Assembly: GCA_013695495.1 (NCBI GenBank)
Contig: JACDAK010000332.1
Coordinates: 1-9,027 of the forward strand
Direction of reading: 5' to 3'
Source of the DNA: Blastocatellia bacterium
GTDB lineage: Bacteria; Acidobacteriota; Blastocatellia; Pyrinomonadales; Pyrinomonadaceae
DNA length: 9,027 nucleotides
Positions 1-5,739 of the stretch are shown piece by piece. Under the pieces are notes generated by a model. It was not told where the DNA came from, searched no databases, and saw only the letters and a list, made by a program, of their open reading frames with translations. Each line of letters starts with the position of its first letter. The stretch's first letter is position 1. The position numbers and the translations under genes were made by a program.

Positions 1-93
1 CCGCCTGATCTCGCGCACTAACTTAGCCGCGTGCCCGTCGCCCGAAGCTTCACCAGCAACCATCATTATATTTGGCGTTCTTTCTGAATTCAT
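1..93 (-). CDS. lpxB: Lipid-A-disaccharide synthase, N-terminal fragment (cut by window edge)
   Basis: Reading the minus strand from an ATG at 93-91 gives 31 codons that stay open to the edge: MNSERTPNIM, then MVAGEASGDGHAAKL, then VREIRR. The VAGEASGD motif and the roughly ten residues before it match the start of LpxB, a GT-B type glycosyltransferase of family GT19. LpxB joins UDP-2,3-diacylglucosamine to lipid X to make the lipid A disaccharide at the inner membrane. An in-frame stop lies upstream (133-135), so the reading frame opens locally. ATG at 93 is preferred because it gives the usual leader length before VAGEASGD; ATGs at 66 and 63 are alternatives, and no strong Shine-Dalgarno is visible for any of them. 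Only the N-terminus is present, so catalytic residues further on cannot be checked. The gene points away from its right-hand neighbour. Confidence 0.85.
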   Translation of the reverse strand, partial: MNSERTPNIMMVAGEASGDGHAAKLVREIRR

Positions 94-114
94 CGGCCCG
101 AATTTACGTCTATA

Positions 115-143
115 ATCATTGCCCGTATCTTTCTAAATGACAA
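115..143 (-). promoter_or_regulatory. Candidate promoter for lpxB
   Basis: On the minus strand a TTGTCA box (plus-strand positions 138-143) is followed after exactly 17 bases by AATGAT (115-120). These match the sigma-70 consensus at 5 of 6 and 4 of 6 positions. Transcription would begin near 108, about 15 bases before the lpxB ATG. The call rests on consensus matching alone. Confidence 0.3.
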
Positions 144-250
144 ACCTTTGCCACCATCGGTGCATCTCACCCCTTGTTCTAAGTTTCCGTATTATTTTCT
201 TTATTATCGTGCTGCTTGCACGAGCCATAGCCAAGCCGTAAAATATGGGG

Positions 251-278
251 TTTACGCTTGCTCGGTCGGTCGGATAAG
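251..278 (+). promoter_or_regulatory. Candidate promoter for the propeller gene
   Basis: TTTACG (251-256) and GATAAG (273-278) are separated by 16 bases, each matching 4 of 6 consensus positions. Initiation near 285 would leave a leader of about 44 bases carrying the strong GGAGG at 319-323. The match is modest. Confidence 0.25.
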
Positions 279-328
279 GCTCTTCTTAGGGCCTCGTCTG
301 CAAACGGTTATATTTTTTGGAGGAGTCT

Positions 329-2959
329 GTGAACTTTCGCTCTTTTTTTTCCATAACTTTCGTCATTGCCTTTGCAATGGCACATTCGGCGTTTGGCCAG
401 GTCGACACGATCATCGGCCAGTTTACCAATACTGAGTCCGAGTCTTTCGCCGGAGCGATCAGCGCGAATGGGCGTTTTGTCGTCTTTGAATCGCGCGCTA
501 ACCTGGCGACGGTCAATCCTCGGAATGCCGACGGCAACAACGAGATCTTTCTGTTCGACTTCGCTCAACGACAGATCTTCCAGATCACTGACACAAAGAG
601 CGTGCTTTTCAACCCGCTCAGCCCTGCGACGTTCAACAACGTCCGAATCGAGATCACGAATCGGAAACCTGTCATCAGCGCCGATGGTCGTTGGATCGCG
701 TTCGCTTCAAATGCTACCGCCTCCACACCTGGCCAGCCGGATGGTTCAAACCCGGGGATTTTCGACGGAAACATTTATACGTCGCCGACTCCAACGCCGA
801 CACCCACGCCATCTCCAACACCTACTCCGACACCTGGACCGACGCCAAGCCCGACCCCGACCCCAACTCCGGCATTCAACCCGTTGCAGCAGGATGCCAA
901 TCTTGAGATGTGGCTCTATGAGATTCCCGCCTACGCGCCGGCCGATCTCACATCGGGTGCCGAAATCGCATTCGTAAATCTCGCCGGCGGCAGTTTCTTA
1001 CAGATCACGAACACTCCGACCAGCCGCCTTCCGATAGCCGGTACTAACGTTTCGGGACCGTTTGTAGCTGACGACAATCATGATCCCAGCATCAGCGATG
1101 ACGTCGGCGCCGTTGCATTTGTCTCGACCCGCGACCTCGTACCCGGCGGCAATCCGTTTCCAGAAGCTGACAACGACGAGATATTCGTGTTCGCACGCGG
1201 TCCCGGCATCATTAGTCAGATCACCGAAACGCCGAGGGGACCGATAAGTGACCCGATTTATAACAAAAATCCGTCCACCTCTGGGAACGGATCGCGCGTA
1301 GCATTCGCCAGTACCGGCGATAATCCTATTATTGGCATGACCGGCGGCAACAATCCCGCCAGTAGTCGAAACGAAGAGGTATTCTTTTCAGATCTTGACC
1401 CCAACGGCGCTCCTACGGGCATAAAACGCCAGGTGACGGTTACCACGCCGGCTACGCCGGGAGCTTTGGTCAACCTACTCGATCTCGGTAGGCGAATGAG
1501 TCGCGACGGCCGATACATCGCTTTCGATTCGTACGCAGATCTCGCCAACGAACATGCCGGCGTCAATCAGGAATCGTTCGCACTTTATCTCTACGATGCC
1601 GTCGACAACTCCTTTGAACGCGTGGCACCGCGGAGCAATGCTGACGAAGAAGCTCAAGGCGGCGACGTACAGCGGTTCCCGGGCTTTACGGACTACGTAG
1701 ACGGGGTCGCAACAACGCTCGTGTTCTCATCCCGAATGAATTTCACCTCGGCCGGTGTGATCCCGACGAACGAGGCAGACGGCCTAAATCCCTCAGATTT
1801 TCGGCCGGTTCAGATTTACCGTCACCCGATCAACGCCGTGAAGGGATCGTCCTCATTTGTTCGGCTGACAAAGTTTCCGCTGCCTAATACGTTTCTCGCA
1901 TCGACGCAGGCGTTGACAAGCGATACGTCGCGCCGGATGGCATTTAACTTAGCCCTGACAGAGGTTGGGACGGGAAATTTTGATCTGAATTCAGAGGTCT
2001 ATTACCTCTACGAGCCTGTGATCTTTAATGAGCAAACCGAGGCCGACGTAGAGTTTTATACCGGAGCGAGCCGCTTGCCAATCAACGCGAACGTAGTGGC
2101 AACGCCGTCGCCGACACCCACACCGTCGCCCTCTCCAACTCCGACGCCGACACCGACGCCTACGCCTTCTCCGTCCCCAGGCCCGACTCCGCCGCCGGTC
2201 ACTCCCGACTCCGTGCTCGGAATGTCGCCGGGAATGCTGGTGATAATGGAACTGCCGGAAGGCACGGCGACGCCCGCCGCCCCGGCTTCTGCAGTTGGCT
2301 CGTTGGATAGAAGCTTCAATTTGCCAATGGAACTAAGCGGGGTCACGCTTTCGATCAATGGCGCAGCCGCACTTATGAAATCGGTTAGCAGCACTGAGAT
2401 CACGTTTCTCGTCCCCCGCGGCCTTGCCAGTAGTGTTAACGGGACACTGTATCCGTATGTTTTAAACAACAACGGCACTGTCATACGAGGTGAATTGGCG
2501 ATCATTCCTGTTCGTCCCGACATCTTTAGGACCGACATGATACCGGCGCCTCTGGGCCGTGCACGAATGTTGAACGTTACGAACCGCGTGCACACATCTG
2601 AGCCGTTCGCAGTGCGAACGATCCAGGTTAGAGGCGGACGATTCATCCAGTCGCGTTTCAGGCTCTACGCCACCGGTATAGCCACGGTTCCGCCGCAACT
2701 ATTAACGATCCGTTTGGGTGACGTGAGCTCGTTTGGCGGCTTTATATTGACCGGTGCTGTCGAAGTTGAACCGGGTATTTACACTGTCGACTTCCAGCTC
2801 GTTCCTCTCCAGACGGTGACTGGCGACGTGCCGGTTGTGATGTCCGTCGGCGTGGGTTCGACAACGTTCTTCTCCCGCTTGGCTGACACCGCGCCGCGAA
2901 CCAGCTTTATTGATCCTTTTCCCGAGAAACCTAAAGAGGTAATGCGGAAGTTGAGGTAG
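329..2959 (+). CDS. Secreted TolB-like beta-propeller protein with Pro-Thr linkers and TIGR03437-like C-terminal domain
   Basis: The best start is GTG at 329. GGAGG (319-323) sits five bases upstream, and the protein then opens with a clean signal peptide (MNFRSFFSITFVIAFAMAHS, then AFG, with cleavage likely before QVDT). The frame stays open back to a TTG at 317, but that codon precedes the Shine-Dalgarno. The product is 876 residues. PD40/TolB-type propeller strands recur, for example ISANGRFVVFESRANL (~43-58), ISADGRWIAFASNA (~115), TSGNGSRVAFAS (~316), MSRDGRYIAFDSYADL (~390) and a weaker SDTSRRMAFNLAL (~530), suggesting about seven blades. Pro-Thr tracts lie at 153-182 and 593-626. The last ~245 residues (MSPGMLV, then LPMELSGVTLSINGAAALM, EITFLVPRGLAS, later ATGIATVP) resemble TIGR03437, a C-terminal family expanded in Acidobacteria. 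Export to the periplasm or surface is inferred; ligand and function are unknown. A terminator follows directly, so it is probably monocistronic. Confidence 0.88.
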   Translation: MNFRSFFSITFVIAFAMAHSAFGQVDTIIGQFTNTESESFAGAISANGRFVVFESRANLATVNPRNADGNNEIFLFDFAQRQIFQITDTKSVLFNPLSPATFNNVRIEITNRKPVISADGRWIAFASNATASTPGQPDGSNPGIFDGNIYTSPTPTPTPTPSPTPTPTPGPTPSPTPTPTPAFNPLQQDANLEMWLYEIPAYAPADLTSGAEIAFVNLAGGSFLQITNTPTSRLPIAGTNVSGPFVADDNHDPSISDDVGAVAFVSTRDLVPGGNPFPEADNDEIFVFARGPGIISQITETPRGPISDPIYNKNPSTSGNGSRVAFASTGDNPIIGMTGGNNPASSRNEEVFFSDLDPNGAPTGIKRQVTVTTPATPGALVNLLDLGRRMSRDGRYIAFDSYADLANEHAGVNQESFALYLYDAVDNSFERVAPRSNADEEAQGGDVQRFPGFTDYVDGVATTLVFSSRMNFTSAGVIPTNEADGLNPSDFRPVQIYRHPINAVKGSSSFVRLTKFPLPNTFLASTQALTSDTSRRMAFNLALTEVGTGNFDLNSEVYYLYEPVIFNEQTEADVEFYTGASRLPINANVVATPSPTPTPSPSPTPTPTPTPTPSPSPGPTPPPVTPDSVLGMSPGMLVIMELPEGTATPAAPASAVGSLDRSFNLPMELSGVTLSINGAAALMKSVSSTEITFLVPRGLASSVNGTLYPYVLNNNGTVIRGELAIIPVRPDIFRTDMIPAPLGRARMLNVTNRVHTSEPFAVRTIQVRGGRFIQSRFRLYATGIATVPPQLLTIRLGDVSSFGGFILTGAVEVEPGIYTVDFQLVPLQTVTGDVPVVMSVGVGSTTFFSRLADTAPRTSFIDPFPEKPKEVMRKLR
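785..874 (+). repeat. First Pro-Thr/Ser repeat tract (30 residues)
   Basis: Fifteen consecutive Pro-X dipeptides (X is mostly Thr, with Ser, Gly and a final Ala) cover residues 153-182 of the propeller protein. The codons are mixed (CCG, CCA, CCC, CCT; ACG, ACA, ACC, ACT), so the DNA is low-complexity but not a perfect tandem repeat. This suggests an old tract kept at protein level rather than recent slippage. It falls inside the propeller, between the second strand motif and the DANLEMWLYEI segment. Confidence 0.9.
2105..2206 (+). repeat. Second Pro-Thr/Ser repeat tract, interdomain linker
   Basis: About 34 residues of Pro-Thr/Pro-Ser dipeptides (593-626), ending in PPPVTP, link the propeller to the TIGR03437-like C-terminal region. 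Extended Pro-Thr tracts usually act as stiff, protease-resistant spacers in secreted multidomain proteins. It is similar in DNA to the tract at 785-874, so recombination between the two could delete most of the propeller. Confidence 0.9.
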
Positions 2960-2962
2960 CAG

Positions 2963-2987
2963 AAAAGCGGGGGAAGCCCCGCTTTTT
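2963..2987 (+). terminator. Rho-independent terminator of the propeller gene
   Basis: A perfect 10-bp inverted repeat, AAAAGCGGGG (2963-2972) and CCCCGCTTTT (2977-2986), encloses a GAAG tetraloop. The 3' arm runs into TTTTT (2983-2987), four bases after the stop codon region begins. The GC core with flanking A and T runs is a textbook intrinsic terminator and could work in both orientations. Confidence 0.9.
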
Positions 2988-2996
2988 CGTGTCACC

Positions 2997-3025
2997 TGCA
3001 ACTATAAGATTTTATGATAGTTGCA
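2997..3025. repeat. Inverted repeat upstream of ilvE (possible operator)
   Basis: TGCAACTAT (2997-3005) and its exact complement ATAGTTGCA (3017-3025) form a 9-bp palindrome with an 11-base A+T-rich spacer. It lies after the upstream terminator and before ilvE, in the region where the ilvE promoter should be. Symmetry and spacing suit a dimeric DNA-binding regulator, though a weak hairpin is also possible. Confidence 0.45.
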
Positions 3026-3049
3026 TAGCCTTTAGCGATATATTATTCT
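3021..3049 (+). promoter_or_regulatory. Weak candidate promoter for ilvE
   Basis: TTGCAT (3021-3026) and TATTCT (3044-3049) are spaced by 17 bases, with only 3 and 4 matches to consensus. The surrounding A+T richness and the position between a terminator and ilvE support a promoter somewhere here, but these exact boxes are uncertain. Transcription from this site would include the small leader ORF and the hairpin described nearby. Confidence 0.2.
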
Positions 3050-3061
3050 TAATGCATAGCC
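3022..3061. repeat. Direct repeat TGCATAGCC, two copies 31 bp apart
   Basis: TGCATAGCC occurs at 3022-3030 and again at 3053-3061. The 31-base offset is about three helical turns, so both copies would face the same side of the DNA. The first copy overlaps the right arm of the palindrome at 2997-3025. This could be a protein-binding site for ilvE control, or chance. Confidence 0.35.
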
Positions 3062-3096
3062 AAATCTTGGTTTTCGCACCGCCCTTTTATCGATAG
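3052..3096 (+). CDS. Possible 14-codon leader peptide with Ile-Leu-Val
   Basis: ATG at 3052 opens a tiny frame, MHSQILVFAPPFYR, ending in TAG at 3094-3096, upstream of a branched-chain aminotransferase gene. Ile, Leu and Val, the three substrates of that enzyme, are consecutive codons (3064-3072). This is reminiscent of attenuation leader peptides of ilv and leu operons in enterobacteria. There is no clear Shine-Dalgarno, the peptide is short, and no terminator hairpin lies between it and ilvE, so translation is not shown. A chance ORF is quite possible. Confidence 0.2.
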   Translation: MHSQILVFAPPFYR

Positions 3097-3104
3097 GTCA
3101 CGCC

Positions 3105-3131
3105 GCGGTTTCGCACGGTTGCAGAAACTGC
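3105..3131 (+). promoter_or_regulatory. Hairpin in the ilvE 5' leader
   Basis: GCGGTTTCGCA (3105-3115) can pair with TGC-A-GAAACTGC (3120-3131), closing a CGGT tetraloop, with one G-U pair and a single bulged A at 3123. This 11-bp stem ends eight bases before the AGGAG of ilvE. No T-run follows, so it is not an intrinsic terminator. It may protect the mRNA or act in a conformational switch with the similar upstream sequence at 3069-3081. Confidence 0.45.
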
Positions 3132-3155
3132 CCACATCAGGAGATAAACAATTTT

Positions 3156-4142
3156 ATGTCAGGAAAAGATGTTGCAACAATGAAGGTATCCCCCAAGGTT
3201 TGGAGAAACGGCGAGATCATCAATTGGGATGATGCTCGCATCCATGTGATGTCTCACGTTGTTCACTACGGATCTAGCGTGTTTGAGGGGATCCGTTGTT
3301 ATAACACAAGCCAGGGACCGGCCGTATTCAGGCTGGCCGAGCACATGCAGCGTCTTCTTAACTCCGCAAAGATCTATCGAATGGAACCGCGGTTCAATCG
3401 CGATCAGATCACCGAAGCAACTTTGGAACTTCTTGGCGAAAGCGGGCTGGACGAATGTTACATCCGCCCGGTTATCTTCCGCGGGCTTGATGAAGAGAAG
3501 CCCGCCTTTGGCGTTAACCCGTTCCGCAATCCGGTCGAACATTACATTGCTGTTTGGGAATGGGGCAAATACCTCGGCGAAGAAGCTCTCGAAACGGGCA
3601 TTGACGTCTGTGTTTCGAGCTGGACCCGGATCACCTCAAACTCGATGCCGGCGATGGCCAAAGCGGGTGCGAATTACATGAATTCGCAGCTGATCAAAAT
3701 GGAAGCCATCCTCAATGGATACGCCGAAGGCATCGCTCTAGATGACCGAGGCTATGTTTCAGAAGGTTCCGGCGAGAACATCTTTATGGTCAACAACGGC
3801 AAGCTGATCACGCCGCCGCTGGGAGCATCGATCCTTCCGGGTATCACCCGCGACTCCGTTGTCCAGATCGCTCGAGATCTGGGCATTGACGTTGTGGAAA
3901 CGACTGTTCAGCGGTCCGCTCTCTATCTCGCCGATGAGCTTTTCTTCACCGGTACTGCGGCCGAGATCACACCGATCCGTTCCGTTGATAAGATTACGGT
4001 TGGCGAAGGTAAACGCGGCCCGATCACGGAGAAACTGCAGGACGAATTCTTCAAGATCATCCGTGCGGAAAGGGCGGCCCCGGACAATGCCGAATGGCTC
4101 ACCTTCGTGGACACCGGTGAAAAAAAAACGGCAGTAGCGTAG
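3156..4142 (+). CDS. ilvE: Branched-chain amino-acid aminotransferase
   Basis: This fold-type IV PLP enzyme transfers the amino group between glutamate and the 2-keto acids of leucine, isoleucine and valine, the last step of their synthesis, in the cytoplasm. The 328-residue product is close to the ~309 residues of E. coli IlvE and follows it along its length. HYGSSVFEGIRCY lies near residues 37-49. The PLP lysine is K169 in AMAKAGANY, SEGSGENIF carries the conserved E203, and TGTAAEITPIRSVD forms the phosphate-side loop. No key residue is missing. ATG at 3156 has AGGAG (3139-3143) upstream, but the 12-base gap is long. ATG at 3180 (MKVSPKVW) would give the length more usual in the family, so the first eight residues are uncertain. 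It is flanked by an upstream terminator and a downstream terminator-like hairpin, so it is probably transcribed alone. Nine A's lie near the 3' end. Confidence 0.95.
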   Translation: MSGKDVATMKVSPKVWRNGEIINWDDARIHVMSHVVHYGSSVFEGIRCYNTSQGPAVFRLAEHMQRLLNSAKIYRMEPRFNRDQITEATLELLGESGLDECYIRPVIFRGLDEEKPAFGVNPFRNPVEHYIAVWEWGKYLGEEALETGIDVCVSSWTRITSNSMPAMAKAGANYMNSQLIKMEAILNGYAEGIALDDRGYVSEGSGENIFMVNNGKLITPPLGASILPGITRDSVVQIARDLGIDVVETTVQRSALYLADELFFTGTAAEITPIRSVDKITVGEGKRGPITEKLQDEFFKIIRAERAAPDNAEWLTFVDTGEKKTAVA

Positions 4143-4175
4143 AACTGCCCGCCGACAATTAAGATTTTACATTGG

Positions 4176-4216
4176 CCTTGCTTCGGTTTAGCGTAATAAC
4201 CGGAGCAAGGTTTTTT
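4176..4216 (+). terminator. Terminator-like hairpin overlapping the ribosome-binding site of the next gene
   Basis: CCTTGCTTCGGTT (4176-4188) pairs with AACCGGAGCAAGG (4198-4210) over 13 bp, including one G-U wobble. The loop has nine bases, and TTTTTT follows (4211-4216). By structure this is a strong intrinsic terminator, 34 bases after the ilvE stop. The 3' arm also holds the only Shine-Dalgarno-like bases (GGAG at 4202-4205, AAGG at 4207-4210) for the ATG at 4219, just two bases past the T-run. It could end ilvE transcription, act as an attenuator, or hide the downstream ribosome-binding site in read-through mRNA. Confidence 0.8.
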
Positions 4217-4218
4217 CT

Positions 4219-5739
4219 ATGACTGATCCTGTCTCGACACCCCGCCGAAGCGGCTACATGTTGGAGTTCACTGTGTTCTCGTGCGGAGCTCTCGTAATGA
4301 TCTTCGAGATCAACGGCTCCCGCATTGTCGCGCCGTACATCGGCACCTCGACTTACGTTTGGACGAGTCTTATCGGCGTGATACTCGCCGCGCTTAGCCT
4401 AGGCTATTGGTGGGGCGGCACGATGGCAGACCGTCGCCCGGATGGAAAACTTCTCGCCCTCGCTCTGTTCGCCGCTGGCACGCTCGTCGCCGCGACCATT
4501 TTGCTAAAAGACGTAATACTCTCCATCGTCGGAGCTTTCCCCGCCGGCCTCGAACTCCGCTCCGTACTAGCCTCGACACTCTTATTCGCCCCGGCAAGCG
4601 TCGCACTTGGTTTTGTGATCCCCTATGCCACCAAGCTTCGCATCTCGTCGCTGGCTGATTCCGGCACTACCGTTGGCAGGCTCTTTGCACTCTCAACCAT
4701 CGGAAGCATCGTCGGCACATTCGCCGCCGGCTTTGTCCTGATACCTTTCATCGGCAGCAGCCGAACACTCTATTTCGTCGCCGGTTCCCTCTTCGCGCTA
4801 GCATTCGCCCTCGGCAGCATCAATTCAAAAAAGACAGTCGCCGCGCTAAGTTTGTTCGTTGTCGCGATCGCCTCCAACGAACTCACTCTCGTGTTCATGT
4901 CCCGCACCGCAAACCTCATCGACACCGACACATCGTATAATCGCGTTCGCATTTTCGATACCATCCATCAAGAAACCGGGCGTCCGATCAAGGCGATCAC
5001 AACCGACCCGACAACCGCGCAATCTGCACGTTTTCTCGATAGCGACGAACTCGCACTCGCCTATACGAAGTATTACCACCTGGTTAGGCACTATCACCCC
5101 GGCTTTGAACGCGTTTTGATGATTGGCGGCGCCGGCTATTCATTTCCACAGGACTTCACACGGGAATACCCCGGCAGACAGATAGATGTGGTCGAGATCG
5201 ACCCCGCGATGACGCAACTGGCACGCGAGCACTTCGGGCTGGGCGGCGATCCCGCTCTGCATATTGTCCACCAAGATGGGCGTATCTTCCTGAATCACGC
5301 TCCGTCTAATACCTATGACGCCGTGCTGATGGACGCTTTCGGCTCATCGTTTTCCGTCCCTTTCCAACTCGCTACCTTCGAAACCGCCATCCAAATACAC
5401 CGCGTCACCAACGAGAACGGCATTGTCATTTTCAACATCGGTTCCGCAGTCACCGGCCCCGGCAGCCTCTTCCTCCAATCGCAGCTCGCCGCTTATCGTG
5501 ATCTTTTCCCATACATCAGTGTGTTCAAGGTGCGGCCGCACGTTGCCGATGACAGGCTTCAGAATCTGATCCTGGTGGCGTCAAAGCGTGTGATCGTTAA
5601 TGGTGAAATTGATGAAGATATCTCGCGGATGTTGGCGACGCGTATTGAAGGTGAAATTCCCGTAACCGTCGCGGCTGCAACCGACGACCTGTCGCCCGTC
5701 GAACGATATCTGTCGATCGCCCAAGGCTATCGCCCCTAG
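4219..5739 (+). CDS. Seven-segment membrane protein fused to a spermidine-synthase-like SAM-fold domain
   Basis: The 506-residue product has about seven hydrophobic segments (approximately 15-36, 46-66, 78-98, 119-138, 155-178, 183-200, 206-226), then a soluble Rossmann-type domain. The domain shows MIGGAGYSF (301-309) at the nucleotide-binding loop, VVEIDP with acidic E326, HQDGR with D353, and LMDAFGSS with D372. This is the architecture usually annotated as fused MFS/spermidine synthase. In true aminopropyltransferases the loop reads like GGGDG and the catalytic stretch like D-S-(S/T)-D-P. Here both are altered and the second Asp is absent, so polyamine synthesis should not be assumed; substrate and reaction are unknown. 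The soluble part is probably cytoplasmic. ATG at 4219 is eight bases after AAGG, but that site lies in a hairpin. ATG at 4258 (MLEFTVF) is an alternative start that keeps every membrane segment. It shares its stop region with lptD. Confidence 0.85.
   Translation: MTDPVSTPRRSGYMLEFTVFSCGALVMIFEINGSRIVAPYIGTSTYVWTSLIGVILAALSLGYWWGGTMADRRPDGKLLALALFAAGTLVAATILLKDVILSIVGAFPAGLELRSVLASTLLFAPASVALGFVIPYATKLRISSLADSGTTVGRLFALSTIGSIVGTFAAGFVLIPFIGSSRTLYFVAGSLFALAFALGSINSKKTVAALSLFVVAIASNELTLVFMSRTANLIDTDTSYNRVRIFDTIHQETGRPIKAITTDPTTAQSARFLDSDELALAYTKYYHLVRHYHPGFERVLMIGGAGYSFPQDFTREYPGRQIDVVEIDPAMTQLAREHFGLGGDPALHIVHQDGRIFLNHAPSNTYDAVLMDAFGSSFSVPFQLATFETAIQIHRVTNENGIVIFNIGSAVTGPGSLFLQSQLAAYRDLFPYISVFKVRPHVADDRLQNLILVASKRVIVNGEIDEDISRMLATRIEGEIPVTVAAATDDLSPVERYLSIAQGYRP
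5736..5739. other. Shared CTAG: overlapping stop codons of convergent genes
   Basis: The palindrome CTAG supplies TAG to the plus-strand gene (5737-5739) and TAG to lptD on the minus strand (5738-5736). There is no intergenic space, and I see no hairpin with a T-run just beyond either stop, so transcripts from both sides probably run into the opposite gene. Confidence 0.95.

Larger units (their letters stand above)
94..328. other. Divergent intergenic region between lpxB and the propeller gene
   Basis: This 235-base stretch is A+T-richer than the flanking genes and holds no convincing gene. It carries the candidate promoters listed separately, a small inverted repeat TCGTGC-TGCTT-GCACGA (207-223) that could be an operator or a minor hairpin, and three tandem TCGG units near 263-273. 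A 95-codon open frame (148-435) runs through it into the propeller gene, but it is Cys- and aromatic-rich without family resemblance and overlaps the real signal peptide in another frame. Confidence 0.6.

Noticed and set aside
111..116. Perfect TATAAT on the plus strand
   Set aside because: No acceptable -35 lies 15-19 bases upstream, and it is over 200 bases from the propeller start; probably A+T-rich chance.
317..331. TTG at 317 as the start of the propeller protein
   Set aside because: It lies upstream of the GGAGG at 319-323; GTG at 329 has ideal spacing and directly opens the signal peptide.
148..435. A 95-codon plus-strand frame upstream of the propeller gene
   Set aside because: It overlaps the propeller signal peptide in another frame, has no family resemblance and no convincing ribosome-binding site.
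785..2206. Pro-Thr coding repeats considered as a CRISPR or minisatellite array
   Set aside because: Both tracts are in frame, encode Pro-X dipeptides with mixed codons, and have no repeat-spacer structure.
2056..2646. A 196-codon minus-strand frame with a Gly-Val repeat
   Set aside because: The Gly-Val repeat is the complement of the Pro-Thr codons in the propeller gene; there is no independent evidence of coding.
3014..3028. Four-codon frame Met-Ile-Val-Ala before ilvE
   Set aside because: It is too short and is simply the spacer and right arm of the palindrome at 2997-3025; chance is the better explanation.
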